Assembly (NCBI GenBank): GCA_009731375.1
Contig: BJOX01000218.1
Coordinates: forward strand, 307,923 to 371,922
From: Paulinella micropora
Lineage: Eukaryota > Cercozoa > Imbricatea > Euglyphida
Length of the DNA stretch: 64,000 nucleotides
Direction: 5' to 3'
Both the position numbers and the translations under genes were made by a program. Below, one piece after another: positions 1 through 12,180 of the stretch; position 1 is the first letter of the stretch; the number at the start of each line of letters is the position of its first letter. A model generated the notes under the pieces. The model saw nothing but the letters and a program-made list of their open reading frames with translations. It did no database searches and was not told the DNA's origin.

Positions 1-87
1 AGAGAGAGAGAGAGAGATTCTAATGACGGTTTGTTTGCGAGGCAGTAATCTTTGAAGAATCTCGTGTGCTGTACATATGTGGGCTGT

Positions 88-330
<243 letters not shown>

Positions 331-336
331 TTTCAC

Positions 337-1776
337 CTCCAGTCCCTGCAGCGTGGCCAGCTCGGCCGGCCCGTCAGTGCGCGCGTCGTACAGCACCTGC
401 AGCAGCACCTTCACGGCCGCGGATGGCACCTCCGGCGGGAACACGAATACTGTCCGCCCGTGCTGGTCCGTGCGGCGCCGCCGGCGGATGCGGCTGATGA
501 TGTCCTTGTGCTTGGGAGGGGTAGATGGGGTGGCGGGTGGGGCCGGGCTGGCGTGTCCGTTAGGGGCGGCGGATGGCACCGGGCTGGCCGGTTCGTCTTG
601 GGAAGACGTGCGCGAGATGAGTTGATCAGGACCTAGTGAGGAGGAGCGCGAGAGGGATTGGTCAGGACCGGCAGAGGAAACTAGCTCGTGAGGTGGTGGC
701 GTGGCACTCCGAACAGTCGCCGGACCGTCGATGATCAAAGTTGGGGATGTCTGAGTCACTGCGCTGCTGCTTGTGGTGGTGGTTGTAGTTGCTGGAGTGG
801 TTGTGTTTGTGGTTGTTGTGGTGGGGGTCGTCGTCGTCGTTGTTGCTATTGTCGTTGTTGTTGTTGTTGTTGTTGTTGTTTTTGTTGTTGATGATGATGA
901 TAATGTTGTTATTATTTCTGCTGCTGCTATTGACGTCGTTGACGTCGTTGTCGCTGATATCGTTGTGTTTGTTTTTGTTGTTGCTGTTGTATGGCTTTCT
1001 GTTTTTGTTATTGCTGTTGTTGCGGAGAGAGTGTTGTTGTTTCCTGGTACTGCCTCTGTTTTTGTTGTTGCTCCTGTGGCTGTGTCCGTGACGTCTGCTG
1101 GAACGATTTCATGCGTTGGCGTGCTTGTATCTGTCCTTTCTTCGTTGGTGCTTGAGTTTTCGCTAGCCTTCCGTAGTAGCAGAGTATTAGGTGAGTCTGG
1201 TGGGATCGGTACAAGCGAGAAGGTCGACACTGCATGAGCACTTGCATGCGTCTTAATTTCCCCTGGAGAAGACGAAGGGGAACGGGCGGAGTGTGTTGAT
1301 AAACGTGTGGAACGTCCATGTGAGGAGGAACGGTGTGAATGGCGTTGAAGGGAGACGTAGGTGACATAGCCATCAACCGGCATATCTGGTGGGTACAATG
1401 CTTCAGGGTGGAGCATTTGTCCAAAGCGAGAAGAAGCCAAGCTAAGTACGAGTCGGTGAGCCGGAATCATCTCTTTCTGTTCATGTCCTACCTCAAAAAC
1501 GATGTCACTGAAATCGTTTTTAAACAGGAGGTGTTGGAAAGCCCCTTTCTTCTCTTTCTCCTCAGGCTTATCAAGCTTCTCGAATTTCTTAGTCTTTCTT
1601 AGACGTTTTTTACCATTCGCTGTTGTCTTTTCATCACGGATGGAGAGGAGAGGGGAGGCCATTGGTCTGCTGGGAAAGAGAGGTTTGGGACCCAAACAGG
1701 CACCACATACGAAAACCTCTCCCTCATTTGTCAATGTACAACGGGGACAAGCCCAAGCCTGTGTTAAATCTGACAT
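337..1776 (-). CDS. RanBP2-type zinc finger + BTB/POZ domain protein, first coding exon
   Basis: The open frame starts at ATG 1776 (MSDLTQ) and runs to an inferred donor after LQGLE (GTGAAA, 331-336). Residues about 8-30 form a RanBP2-type zinc finger (W-A-C-P-R-C ... V-C-G-A-C). Residues about 80-125 are the first half of a BTB/POZ domain (NDFSDIVFEVG, then IPAHRLVLSLASSRFGQML). The second half of BTB appears only near residues 435-480 (VFVFPPEVPSAAVKVLLQVL). Between them lie about 300 residues of low-complexity Ser/Thr/Pro sequence, including a long poly-Thr run encoded by an ACA/ACC repeat (about 790-960). BTB domains mediate dimerisation and often act as Cul3 adaptors; RanBP2 fingers bind ubiquitin or RNA. 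A ubiquitin-linked role is inference. The 3' exons lie left of the window. Divergent from the BAH-like gene at 2361. Confidence 0.75.
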
Positions 1777-2360
1777 GATACTACGTTGCTCTTGGGGTAA
1801 ATGTCATAATTACTGACTGCAGCTCAGTTTTGAACGCATTGAAGAGAAACCCAAAAGGTCTTTGAGGAAAGCTTTTGGAGTTTGACGGAAAATTATGTTT
1901 CGTCGACCGCAAATATCGGTTAATTTAGGTTTGGCTGCGTGCGATATCATGTTCTGGGCCGGCTGGGAGAGACGAAGACAAAAGAATGTGTAATGTTTAC
2001 GATGTGGAGCAAACCCTCAAGGCACAGCAATTTGGGTGCTTTCAATGGGAAACAAAATGTGAGCCCGAAAAAGACACCAATACTGGAATAATGATCCAAC
2101 GAGAGAAGGTACCGAGTTTCGTTTGCTGGGACCCAAATTTTCCACAACTTTTTTGCGTTCCAATGAGGACTTTCACTTCTCTTGTAGTTTGAAGACTAAT
2201 ATGATTACTCTTTGTTTCACATGACACAAAAAGCTTCTTGTGTATATGGCCAGGAAACTAGCATTTATTTTCTGCGTCGATATCTGCATCTTAGGAATCA
2301 CTGGGTAACCCACGTCACAGAAAGAAGTGTGGATTCTCGCGGCACGGGGAGGATTTTGTA
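1777..2360. promoter_or_regulatory. Divergent intergenic region
   Basis: About 580 bp between the BTB gene start (minus) and the BAH-like exon (plus). It has ordinary base composition, no microsatellite and no convincing long ORF. It presumably carries both promoters; I could not recognise a TATA box or other named element with confidence. Confidence 0.35.
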
Positions 2361-2575
2361 ATGGGGGACAACGTCAAGTGTTTTTCCAAAGACGACAGCC
2401 TGCTGCTCGGAAAAATCATCAAGGTTGAAAACACACACAGACACAAACACATGCAGCAAGTATTCTTCTGGTATGCTGGTCATGATCAGTTGTGGGAGGA
2501 TGATCACGGACGTATGCTTGCCAAGCTGGAGTGGTTCATGAGCCCCGAGGAAATAGCAGACTTCAACTTCGGCAG
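2361..2575 (+). CDS. BAH-like domain, exon 1
   Basis: ATG at 2361 opens [20 protein letters not shown]. The reading frame continues through [15 protein letters not shown] to [16 protein letters not shown], followed by GTGGTC as a possible donor. The order 'GD-V...I-KI...W/F-Y...L-WF-PEE' is that of a bromo-adjacent homology (BAH) domain, where the WF-RPEET segment is a hallmark. BAH domains bind nucleosomes or histone tails in chromatin proteins. Two further exons (3753-3806, 5141-5204) supply later BAH elements. The splice phase of this donor (2) does not match the next exon as read (needs 1), so one border or a small exon is missing. The frame is open upstream of the ATG for about 60 bp, so an earlier start or exon is possible. 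Confidence 0.6.
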
Positions 2576-2599
2576 GTGGTCTATGTATTTATTTATTTG

Positions 2600-3434
<835 letters not shown>

Positions 3435-3621
3435 NNNNNNNNNNNNNNNNNNNNNNNNNNNNNNNNNNNNNNNNNNNNNNNNNNNNNNNNNNNNNNNNNN
3501 NNNNNNNNNNNNNNNNNNNNNNNNNNNNNNNNNNNNNNNNNNNNNNNNNNNNNNNNNNNNNNNNNNNNNNNNNNNNNNNNNNNNNNNNNNNNNNNNNNNN
3601 NNNNNNNNNNNNNNNNNNNNN
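3435..3621. other. Assembly gap (187 N)
   Basis: Run of N between a (TC)n end and poly-C 3622-3652. Other gaps: 4071-4111, 6035-6293, 9910-9944, 14048-14057, 15266-15275, 15787-16268, 17278-17287, 19589-20103, 27895-27904, 37143-37548, 60030-60168, 60718-60727, 63104-63113, 63599-63608. Confidence 1.
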
Positions 3622-3652
<31 letters not shown>

Positions 3653-3752
3653 AGCCACATACACACACACAGAGCCCACCCCACCGACTGTCTGCAGACC
3701 TCTGTCTCTCTCTCTCTCTCTATCTATCTCTCTCTTCACGTGACATGTACAG

Positions 3753-3806
3753 CGGATGATGTGCTTCTGCTCTGCATCGACCGCAAGTGCGCAATTGTCA
3801 GACCAG
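3753..3806 (+). CDS. BAH-like domain, candidate exon 2
   Basis: Acceptor ACAG at 3749-3752, donor GTAAAG at 3807. The open frame reads DDVLLLCIDRKCAIVRP. It resembles the late BAH strand pair (NEVFLS..D.V....I.GKC.V), consistent with its position after the 2361-2575 exon. The gap between is a (TATC)n-filled intron of about 1.2 kb. The phase does not join directly to exon 1 as drawn. Confidence 0.5.
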
Positions 3807-3818
3807 GTAAAGTTGTAA

Positions 3819-4150
<332 letters not shown>

Positions 4151-4225
4151 AGGGAGGGAGGCAGACAGGCAGATAGACAAACTGAGAGCGATGAGCGAGG
4201 CAGTTGCAGTGCTGGTGTGCTGCGG

Positions 4226-4330
4226 TTGATGATGATGATAATGATGATGATGATGATGATGATGATGATGGTGATGATGGTGATGATGATGATGATGATG
4301 ATCATCATCATCATCATCATCATCATCATC
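4226..4330. repeat. (GAT)n followed by (ATC)n, hairpin-capable
   Basis: GAT triplets run to about 4301 and switch directly to CAT triplets, giving an inverted repeat of about 2 x 25 bp centred near 4303 that could fold into a perfect hairpin. Confidence 0.9.
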
Positions 4331-4370
4331 TGTGCTGGTGCAATCTTAGAGCTGGCGTCTCCCGAGGAGG

Positions 4371-4900
4371 CCTACCCGCATGGCAACGTACTGCACATTG
4401 CTTGATAGACTGATAGTGTGACACAGACACAACACACACACAGCCTACCCGCATGGCAACGTACTGCACATTGATTGATAGACTGATAGTGTGACACAGA
4501 CGCAATACACAGAGCCTACCCGCATGGCAACGTACTGCACATTAGATCAGACACGCAAGACACATAACTCACATGACTCCCCCATGGCAACTTACCGCAA
4601 ATGTTTGATAGTCAATATGACACAGACACAAGAGACACCTCCCGCATGGCAACGTAGCACAGCGATTGATAGACAGTGCGATACAGACACAACAGACACC
4701 ACAGACACATGCCTACCCGCAACCGCGCGTTGACTGATGGACACTGGCTGGCAGTGGGTGACACAGACACAGCAGCCACTCCAAGACACATACCTAACCC
4801 TGATGGCAACGCACCGCACATTGATGTGACACGGACAAAACACATAAGACACATAAGACACATGCCTATGCGCAGGGGCAACGTACCGCACATTGATTAC
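4371..4900. repeat. Degenerate minisatellite, unit about 65-75 bp
   Basis: About eight diverged copies of a unit containing CCTACCCGCATGGCAACGTA followed by a (GACACA)-rich segment. Copies start near 4371, 4441, 4513, 4578, 4640, 4710, 4795 and 4866. No stable reading frame across units. Confidence 0.8.
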
Positions 4901-4913
4901 TCAGTTACAACAG

Positions 4914-5084
4914 AGTAGAAAAAGAGTAGAAAAAGAGTAGAAAAAGAGTAGAAAAAGAGTAGAAAAAGAGTAGAAAAAGAGTAGAAAAAGAGTAGAACGT
5001 AGAAAACGAGTAGAAAACGAGTAGAAAACGAGTAGAAAACGAGTAGAAAACAAGTAGAAAACGAGTAGAAAACGAGTAGAAAAA
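4914..5084. repeat. 11-bp/10-bp minisatellite (AGTAGAAAAAG)
   Basis: About 16 head-to-tail copies of an AGTAGAAAAAG unit that changes midway to AGTAGAAAACG. It is followed by (GA)n 5096-5118. Confidence 0.9.
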
Positions 5085-5140
5085 GATGACAGTACGGAGA
5101 GAGAGAGAGAGAGAGAGAATGTTTGCATTTACTATTGCAG

Positions 5141-5204
5141 GAGTTTGTGTGCAAGCTATGGTACAATCGCAGAAGCAACAAGCTCTTTCCTTTTCAACTG
5201 ACAG
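5141..5204 (+). CDS. BAH-like domain, candidate exon 3
   Basis: Acceptor TATTGCAG (5133-5140), donor GTCGGG at 5205. The frame reads EFVCKLWYNRRSNKLFPFQL. This matches the C-terminal strand of BAH domains, which typically has an F-(Y/V)-C-(R/K)-x-x-Y segment followed by a basic turn and F-P. It supports the BAH assignment of 2361-2575. At least one intervening exon is missing, because phase 1 after exon 2 would put this exon in another frame. Confidence 0.5.
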
Positions 5205-5228
5205 GTCGGGCTGGAGCATTTCATGCTA

Positions 5229-5527
5229 AATACATACATACATACATACATACATACACACGTTCATGGGAAGCAAGGCAAGCAACACTTACTAACAGTA
5301 GTGAGCCGTGTAATGTCTCGTTCATACGTACATACATACGTACATACATACATACATACATACATACATACATACATACATACATACATAAGCTTACATA
5401 CATACTTACAAACATATATACATGCTGCTAGCATATATTACATGCTGCTAGGAGCTGCAAGCGCTGTCACCAGCAAACCTACAGCTACAGGTGTCTATGT
5501 ATGTATGTATGTATGTATGTATGTATG

Positions 5528-5559
<32 letters not shown>

Positions 5560-5570
5560 TGTATGTGTGA
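5229..5570. repeat. (ATAC)n blocks then (GTAT)n block
   Basis: ATAC arrays at 5229-5265 and 5323-5390, and a GTAT array at 5498-5565. These are reverse complements, so the block can pair over about 65 bp. Confidence 0.9.
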
Positions 5571-5708
5571 GTGTGTGTGTTTATGCTTGCAAGCTTGCAT
5601 ACATAAATATTATCATAGTAACCGTGGTTTCAATGATTTGCGCGCGTGTGTGACACTGTAGACACGCGGCCTGCCCTGCCAGATCCCCACCACGAGGTGC
5701 GCCTTATT

Positions 5709-5780
5709 CTATTGCTATTGCTATTGCTATTGCTATTGCTATTGCTATTGTTATTGTTATTGTTATTGTTATTGTTATTG
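5709..5780. repeat. (TTGCTA)n to (TTGTTA)n hexanucleotide array
   Basis: Hexamer array whose unit changes from TTGCTA to TTGTTA half way. Confidence 0.9.
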
Positions 5781-5838
5781 TTAATATATGATTGTCATCA
5801 TTTTGTTATTGCTATTATTATTACTATTATTATTATTC

Positions 5839-6034
5839 CATTAGCTGCATCAGTACGCCTCAGATATAGTAAATCTGCCTTGGAGTGTTGACTGTGACAT
5901 ATTTGAGGGAAATCCCGATGAAAAAACCTAGTCACACTTGCTAAACAGAGTTCCAGCCCAATGGCCTCAAGGCGTTAAACTGTGACGCCAACTCATAACC
6001 CTTTGGTGGTAGATGCTGGGGAGGAGGGTCGTTG
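5839..6034 (-). repeat. Dispersed repeat copy, related to 61780-61990
   Basis: About 195 bp (from CCATTAGCTGCATCAGTACG to the gap at 6035) nearly identical to 61780-61990. It carries the same minus-strand ORF fragment (NDPPPQHLPPKGYELASQFN...). Relative to the other copy it lacks short insertions (3-14 nt). Truncated by the N gap, so the right end is unknown. Confidence 0.85.
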
Positions 6035-6338
6035 NNNNNNNNNNNNNNNNNNNNNNNNNNNNNNNNNNNNNNNNNNNNNNNNNNNNNNNNNNNNNNNNNN
6101 NNNNNNNNNNNNNNNNNNNNNNNNNNNNNNNNNNNNNNNNNNNNNNNNNNNNNNNNNNNNNNNNNNNNNNNNNNNNNNNNNNNNNNNNNNNNNNNNNNNN
6201 NNNNNNNNNNNNNNNNNNNNNNNNNNNNNNNNNNNNNNNNNNNNNNNNNNNNNNNNNNNNNNNNNNNNNNNNNNNNNNNNNNNNNNNNNNNNNTTATTAT
6301 TATTGTCATTATTATTATTATTATTATTACTATTATCA

Positions 6339-6606
6339 GGACACCGTGATAGCCCAGTGGTCAAGTTCTACCATCTGGGCCCTGTCGCCAGTTCGATTCC
6401 CGTCGGTGCCACCAGTATTTTCATTGAACATACCGGTCTATTTCTGGACCAGTATTTTCATTGAACATACCGGCCCGTCTGGAAGTGTTGGAACTGCCCT
6501 TGCGGGGGTGTCATTAGAGCTTATCGTCAATTCTTCGTACTCCCCTCACGGGTGAGACGATGGAGGCGCATGTGCAGAAATGCATCAGCCATTGACAGAG
6601 AAGCAC
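6339..6606 (+). mobile_element. tRNA-derived SINE, copy 1
   Basis: The head (6339-6412) looks like a tRNA gene. It has an A-box-like TAGCCCAGTGG (6350-6360), a B-box-like AGTTCGATTCC (6390-6400), and CGGTGCC at 6402-6408, which pairs with the 5' end. It lacks a clear anticodon arm. The tRNA-unrelated body follows (6413-6606), with a tandem duplication of CCAGTATTTTCATTGAACAT (6413 and 6449), and it ends ...GAGAAGCAC before a (TAT)n run. The insertion lies in an ATT microsatellite, so target duplications cannot be told from the repeat. Such elements are transcribed by RNA polymerase III from the internal A and B boxes and mobilised by a partner LINE (family knowledge). A second copy, inverted and 5'-truncated, is at 19116-19289. 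Confidence 0.75.
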
Positions 6607-7560
<954 letters not shown>

Positions 7561-7614
7561 CCAGCTTCCCGAGACGCAGATACACACCATTCGAGGTGAC
7601 AGTGGGCGTCCATC

Positions 7615-7693
<79 letters not shown>

Positions 7694-8152
7694 ATGGGTG
7701 CCATCTGTCGACAGACAGAGAATTAGGGGATGGTGTGGGTGTGCTGGGCCCGTGGTGGGGTGCCTTATGTGTGCCTAGCCATACGCATAAGTCACATGCC
7801 GAAATAGCGACGGGAAGCACAATCCTGTTCCCTCAGGGTGCCCTTTCTCGCTTGTTGAGCCCGGAATAAAACCCACAGTGCTCTGTCGGTTTATACTAGA
7901 CTGTCGAACAGTCTCGAAACTCCATCTGCTTACTGGGCCCTCTGTAATGGAGGTGGGAGCTCGTTCTGCAAGGGGCGCTTATGGAACGAGCCCTGGCCCC
8001 GCCTGGTACTAGGGAGATTTGGTATCGCCTGTATCAGTCTCTTCCGTGCAAACATCACGGCTTAGCTGGGCATCGGGTTAATACTTTACCCACAGACTTC
8101 CTTGGTTGACGAAATCAGAAGCTCCTTTTTTTCTGACATTAGTCGATATCTC

Positions 8153-8204
<52 letters not shown>

Positions 8205-8205
8205 G

Positions 8206-8255
<50 letters not shown>

Positions 8256-8317
8256 CATCCATCTATCCATCCATCTATCCATCCATCCATCCATCCATCC
8301 ATCTATCTATCTATCTA

Positions 8318-8397
<80 letters not shown>

Positions 8398-8455
8398 CAT
8401 CTATCCATCCATCTATCCATCCATCCATCCATCCATCCATCTATCTATCTATCTA

Positions 8456-8542
<87 letters not shown>

Positions 8543-8757
8543 ATATATCTATGCTGCCAGCTTTCATCACTCACTCATCAATCCATCTAATTAGTATCGT
8601 GTATGTACACAGTTTTTGTTGTCCATGGCCCTGTGTTAACCACTCTCTGCTCGCAGGCCGTACGTGGGACTTTGTGATTTTCTCTCCGATGCAAAAGGGA
8701 GCAGGTGGGGAAGCTGTGGTAGACATTGGCATCGTGCCCCTGCAGAAGCTAGAGCCG
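7561..8757 (+). CDS. Candidate exons (7561-7595 and 8657-8757) of an unrecognised protein
   Basis: Exon 7561-7595 (acceptor GTCCAG, donor GTGACA) ends in phase 1. Exon 8657-8757 (acceptor TCGCAG, donor GTCAAG) begins with two bases that complete the codon. The spliced frame reads ...ETQIHTIR then [20 protein letters not shown], followed by [14 protein letters not shown]. The phase match across a 1.06-kb intron filled with a dispersed repeat and two (TATC)n arrays supports real exons. I do not recognise the domain; the hydrophobic/aromatic pattern (WDFVIFSP) would suit a beta-rich fold. It may belong to the BAH-like gene upstream or to the gene ending at 12742. Confidence 0.5.
7613..7693. repeat. 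(TATC)n array
   Basis: About 80 bp of pure TATC, immediately left of the dispersed repeat copy at 7738-8151. Confidence 0.95.
7738..8151 (+). repeat. Dispersed repeat R1 copy 1, flanked by (TATC)n
   Basis: About 414 bp, matching 48127-48543 in inverted orientation with few differences. Both ends of both copies adjoin TATC/GATA arrays. It has no long ORF in common and no clear A/B box. It behaves like a short retroposon with a tetranucleotide tail, but this is inference from two copies. Confidence 0.8.
8152..8544. repeat. (TATC)n with a duplicated (CATC)n block
   Basis: TATC array containing two near-identical CATC-rich blocks (about 8254-8301 and 8396-8442), indicating segmental duplication inside the array. 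Confidence 0.95.
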
Positions 8758-8759
8758 GT

Positions 8760-8939
8760 CAAGCAATCAATCAATCAGTTTAATATTGTCAATCTATCAA
8801 TCGATCCAACAATCTGACGCTGTCTGTGACAATCAATTAATCAATTAATCAATTAATCAATTAATCAATTAATCAATCAATCAATCAATCAATCATCAAT
8901 CATCAATCATCAATCTGTCAATCTGTCAATCAATCAATT

Positions 8940-8972
<33 letters not shown>

Positions 8973-9030
8973 ATCGATCAATCGATCGATCGATCAATCA
9001 ATCAATCAATCAATCAATCAATTCAATCTG
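8760..9030. repeat. (AATC)n array
   Basis: CAAT/AATC repeats with TTAA and CGAT variants, starting three bases after the inferred donor of exon 8657-8757. Confidence 0.9.
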
Positions 9031-9320
9031 TGACAGTCTGTTTGTCTTTCAGTCACTCTGTCAATTTGTGTAGCTAATTGTTTCCCTGAATAGTATTACG
9101 CAAATATTCATTAACAATTTGATGAACCATTCAGGCATCTTAAGTAATCGAGACGGGGAAGCATTTCCCTCAGCAATCACACACTTGCTCAGTCGTCATA
9201 TGCATGGTTATGTGTACATGCGCAGCACATAGTTGATACATATTATGTATTAGTCATTCTCAGACTGTTGCACGAATCGAGAGGGACGCCACTAGACTTA
9301 ACTCGTGTGTACTTGTTCAG

Positions 9321-9383
9321 CCAAGCAGTGTGGCCATGGCATTTGCCAGCGATGCGAGCAGTCCTCACGTTGCCACACAACAG
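9321..9383 (+). CDS. Candidate exon, phase 0-0
   Basis: Acceptor TGTTCAG, donor GTAAAAC; 63 nt, 21 codons. In the phase required by the preceding exon (0) it reads PSSVAMAFASDASSPHVATQ. In another open frame it would show C-x2-C-G-x3-C-x2-C. I first read that as a FYVE/RING-like knuckle, but phase favours the Ser/Ala-rich reading. Confidence 0.4.
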
Positions 9384-9655
9384 GTAAAACTTTACTATGA
9401 CAGAATCCATCGATATTCTCTATCTCTCGCTGCGCTCAAAGCAACATAGATTATATATTTGGCTTTCTTACTTGGCATCGAGCCTATACAGTACTAGTGC
9501 TGATATTACCGATGCCGTAAAGTTTCAGCTCAAGCTCAACGCAAGCTTCCTTGACAGTGTGACAGAAAAGGGGGAAAATTATTGGTATTACTGCGAAGTC
9601 CCGCGTAATTCCATAATTTCGATGTAGATTTTTGATGCCTATGCTTGTGCTGCAG

Positions 9656-9731
9656 AGCCTCCCGGCGCGGTCTGCTGATCCCTCTCCGTCCCCAGTCGCA
9701 AGTCCCGCTGACGCTGGCATTGGATGCGGGG
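9656..9731 (+). CDS. Candidate exon, Ser/Pro/Ala-rich
   Basis: Acceptor TGCTGCAG, donor GTATTT at 9732. Phase 0 gives SLPARSADPSPSPVASPADA, a low-complexity linker, consistent with following 9321-9383. If not spliced here the frame reaches TAG at 9741. Confidence 0.35.
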
Positions 9732-9897
9732 GTATTTACTAGTCGCTCACTGCTTGCGATGTGATAGAATTAGTAGCATAAGTACTGTTCGTGAAACCAA
9801 TACCTGACCTTAATTGTAGCTAGCACTACCAATGGCATGATGTTTTGTGTCTGAGACTACCCCAAGTTGTGTGTGTTGGGGTGGGGGATGGCCATGG

Positions 9898-9953
9898 GGG
9901 GGGGGGGGGNNNNNNNNNNNNNNNNNNNNNNNNNNNNNNNNNNNGGGGTGTGT

Positions 9954-9990
<37 letters not shown>
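9898..9990. repeat. Poly-G, gap, poly-G
   Basis: Poly-G on both sides of a 35-N gap (9910-9944). Confidence 0.95.
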
Positions 9991-9992
<2 letters not shown>

Positions 9993-10266
9993 AGGGCAAA
10001 CGATTGACGTGCAAATGATGGACTTGTCTTAAGGCATATCAGACAGGCAGCACCGCGGCTTTTTTAAGTTTGATGTAGACTATTAGGAAGTGCGGTGCAG
10101 TGAGTCGCATTTTCTTACGGGTGGAAAGCATATTCATATTGATGCGTGGCCACAGAGCGGTTTCGTTTCGGGCTGATACTGGACGTGCTGGCATCTCACC
10201 CCCTGGTCCACCACATACAGCTTACATAACTCAGACTTATCATATTAATGCCAGGAATTTATGCAC

Positions 10267-10397
10267 ACGCACACATACATACATACCATATTACATACAT
10301 ACATATATACACATACATACATACATACACACACACATACACACACACATACATACACACATACATACACACATACATACACACATACATACATACA

Positions 10398-10431
<34 letters not shown>

Positions 10432-10500
10432 CATAGACATACATACATACATACATACATACATACATACATGCATGCATGCATGCATACATATATACAC
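10267..10500. repeat. (ATAC)n/(ACAC)n array
   Basis: ATAC and ACAC tetranucleotides with GCAT variants near the right end; intronic by position. Confidence 0.95.
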
Positions 10501-10551
10501 TAGTCCTTTCAGCCACGTGGAGCTATGATATTGGTGTATCGTTGTCTGCAG

Positions 10552-11013
10552 GCAGAGGAGAAGCTGAGGCATGACATGGAGCTTTCAAAGGTCGGACCGT
10601 CCTTGGCGAAAGCATTCCTTCCAAGCACGCTTTAATTTGGTTGGAAGGAATGCTTTTGCCTGCCCAGCTAATTCTGTACAAATTCAATGATTACCAAAAG
10701 CATTCATTCTTTAATTGGTTTGGAAGGAATGCTTCTGCCTGCCCTAATTCTATACACTTCAGTGATTGCAACGTCACCGACGTTAAGGACAAGTGAAGCT
10801 TAAGCCACTGATGTATTCTGGTCGGTTGTCGAATGATGCACAGACGCAGCTGCTTGCGGTTGGAACAGCCTCCGAGTCGATCGACTGCCTGCTGCGAGGC
10901 CTGTCTGCCGTAACTTAAACGCTGCTGTCGAATATGCAGACGCTGTTTATATATTTTGACTGGTTGTACGCAAATTTTGGTGCAGAGGCTTAAGAACGCT
11001 CAGCATGCACAAG
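10552..11013 (+). CDS. Candidate exons 10552-10590 and 10986-11013, coiled-coil-like
   Basis: Exon 10552-10590 (acceptor TCTGCAG) reads AEEKLRHDMELSK. Exon 10986-11013 (acceptor GGTGCAG, donor GTGCGT) continues in phase as RLKNAQHAQ. Both are charged and helical, consistent with a short coiled coil. The exon lengths (39 and 28 nt) match the small-exon style of better-supported genes in the window. Confidence 0.4.
10598..10765. repeat. Tandem duplication with hairpin
   Basis: AAAGCATTCCTTCCAA (10609-10624) and its exact inverse complement (10641-10656) form a 16-bp stem with a 16-nt loop. A diverged second copy of the segment follows at about 10690-10765. It lies in the inferred intron between 10590 and 10986. 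Confidence 0.75.
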
Positions 11014-11231
11014 GTGCGTGGATCAATAATCCTAGGCTGCCTGAGTGGCAGTGATTAGTACACTCAATATTTTCAAATCGCTGTTCTTGCTTGTCCTTTG
11101 TAGTTTTGCTGAAGGTGTTTGATATGCTGGTACATCTCTATCTGGTAACCATAATATTATTTTGTACATGCACATTCAATGATCGTCTACAACGCAGACA
11201 ACTGTAACAGCTAAACGAGTGTGCATGTGGC

Positions 11232-11248
11232 AACAGGAGAGAGAGAGC

Positions 11249-11283
<35 letters not shown>

Positions 11284-11320
11284 TGAGTGCGTGTGTGTGT
11301 GTGTGTGTGTTTGTGTGCAT
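11232..11320. repeat. (GA)n then (GT)n
   Basis: GA dinucleotides change to GT dinucleotides at about 11281. Confidence 0.95.
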
Positions 11321-11434
11321 TCATGGCCATGCTCTGTGCACTCAATACCTGTTGTCCAAGGAAGTCACACGAGAGCTTTGCATGGATAGTAAAACACACA
11401 TACCAATCGAAAGCATATCATCCTTGTCCTGCAG

Positions 11435-11535
11435 TATCCGCCAAGGCGTTCAAAAGCCAGCAGCTCGTCTGCGCTGCTGGAGAGTAACAGGAAGTGCTGG
11501 GACGCCATGCTCAAGAGCCCCGATGGTCACTCATA
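11435..11535 (+). CDS. Candidate exon, border uncertain
   Basis: Acceptor TCCTGCAG at 11427-11434. Two frames are open. One gives YPPRRSKASSSSALLESNRK then CWDAMLKSPDGHS and a TAG. The other, consistent with phase 1 from 11013, gives SAKAFKSQQLVCAA up to a possible donor GTAACA at 11484. I cannot decide between them. Confidence 0.3.
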
Positions 11536-11689
11536 GTAGTTAGTAGTAACTTTACTGAAATTTCCTACCATCCTTAAGTTTTCCATCATTTCTTAACTTT
11601 GAATGCTCCAAGGCTCTAAGAGTTGTGCCAGACGGGCTTAGAGGCTGATTCTTTGGGTTTTTGCAAGCTTGTCACGAGCTCTTTCTTAG

Positions 11690-11885
11690 CTTATTATTCT
11701 TATTCTTATTCTTATTCTTATTCTTATTCTTATTCTTATTCTTATTCTTATTCTTATTCTTATTCTTACTCTTATTCTTACTCTTACTCTTACTCTTACT
11801 CTTACTCTTACTCTTACTCTTGCTCTTGCTCTTACTCTTGCTCTTACTCATACTCTAACTCTTACTCTTACTCTTACTCTTACAG
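11690..11885. repeat. (TTATTC)n to (TTACTC)n hexanucleotide array
   Basis: Hexamer array; the unit changes from TTATTC to TTACTC near 11767, with a few TTGCTC units. Confidence 0.95.
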
Positions 11886-12180
11886 CTCGAGCTTTGCTGA
11901 TGCTGTCAACTGGTACCATTCCTAAACAGATGACATAGGATTTTATCACCATGTGGCTGCAGCTAATACTATTGGCCCTTTGTACATCTCTTGAGGGTTG
12001 CTGCATGGCTCACGTCAAACCATTCTCAAGATACGTCAAGGCTAGGCCCCAACCCTGACACGAAGTTGGTGTTGAAGAATCCTTGCTTTCGTATTTTTAG
12101 AAAATGCCAATCGTATGGACTTACTATTAGTATAAGCTACTTTCTGCTGAAAGAATGACGAGCTTGGTCAATCTGAACAG

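Noticed and set aside
773-1237. Poly-Val/Leu ORFs on the plus strand
   Set aside because: Antisense shadow of the Ser/Thr-rich part of the BTB gene.
6339-6412. A functional tRNA gene
   Set aside because: A and B boxes are present, but there is no clear anticodon arm and the acceptor stem has an extra base; the rest matches a SINE body.
9321-9383. FYVE/RING-like cysteine knuckle (KQCGHGICQRC)
   Set aside because: It needs a frame that does not fit the phase of the neighbouring exon; the phase-0 reading is Ser/Ala-rich instead.
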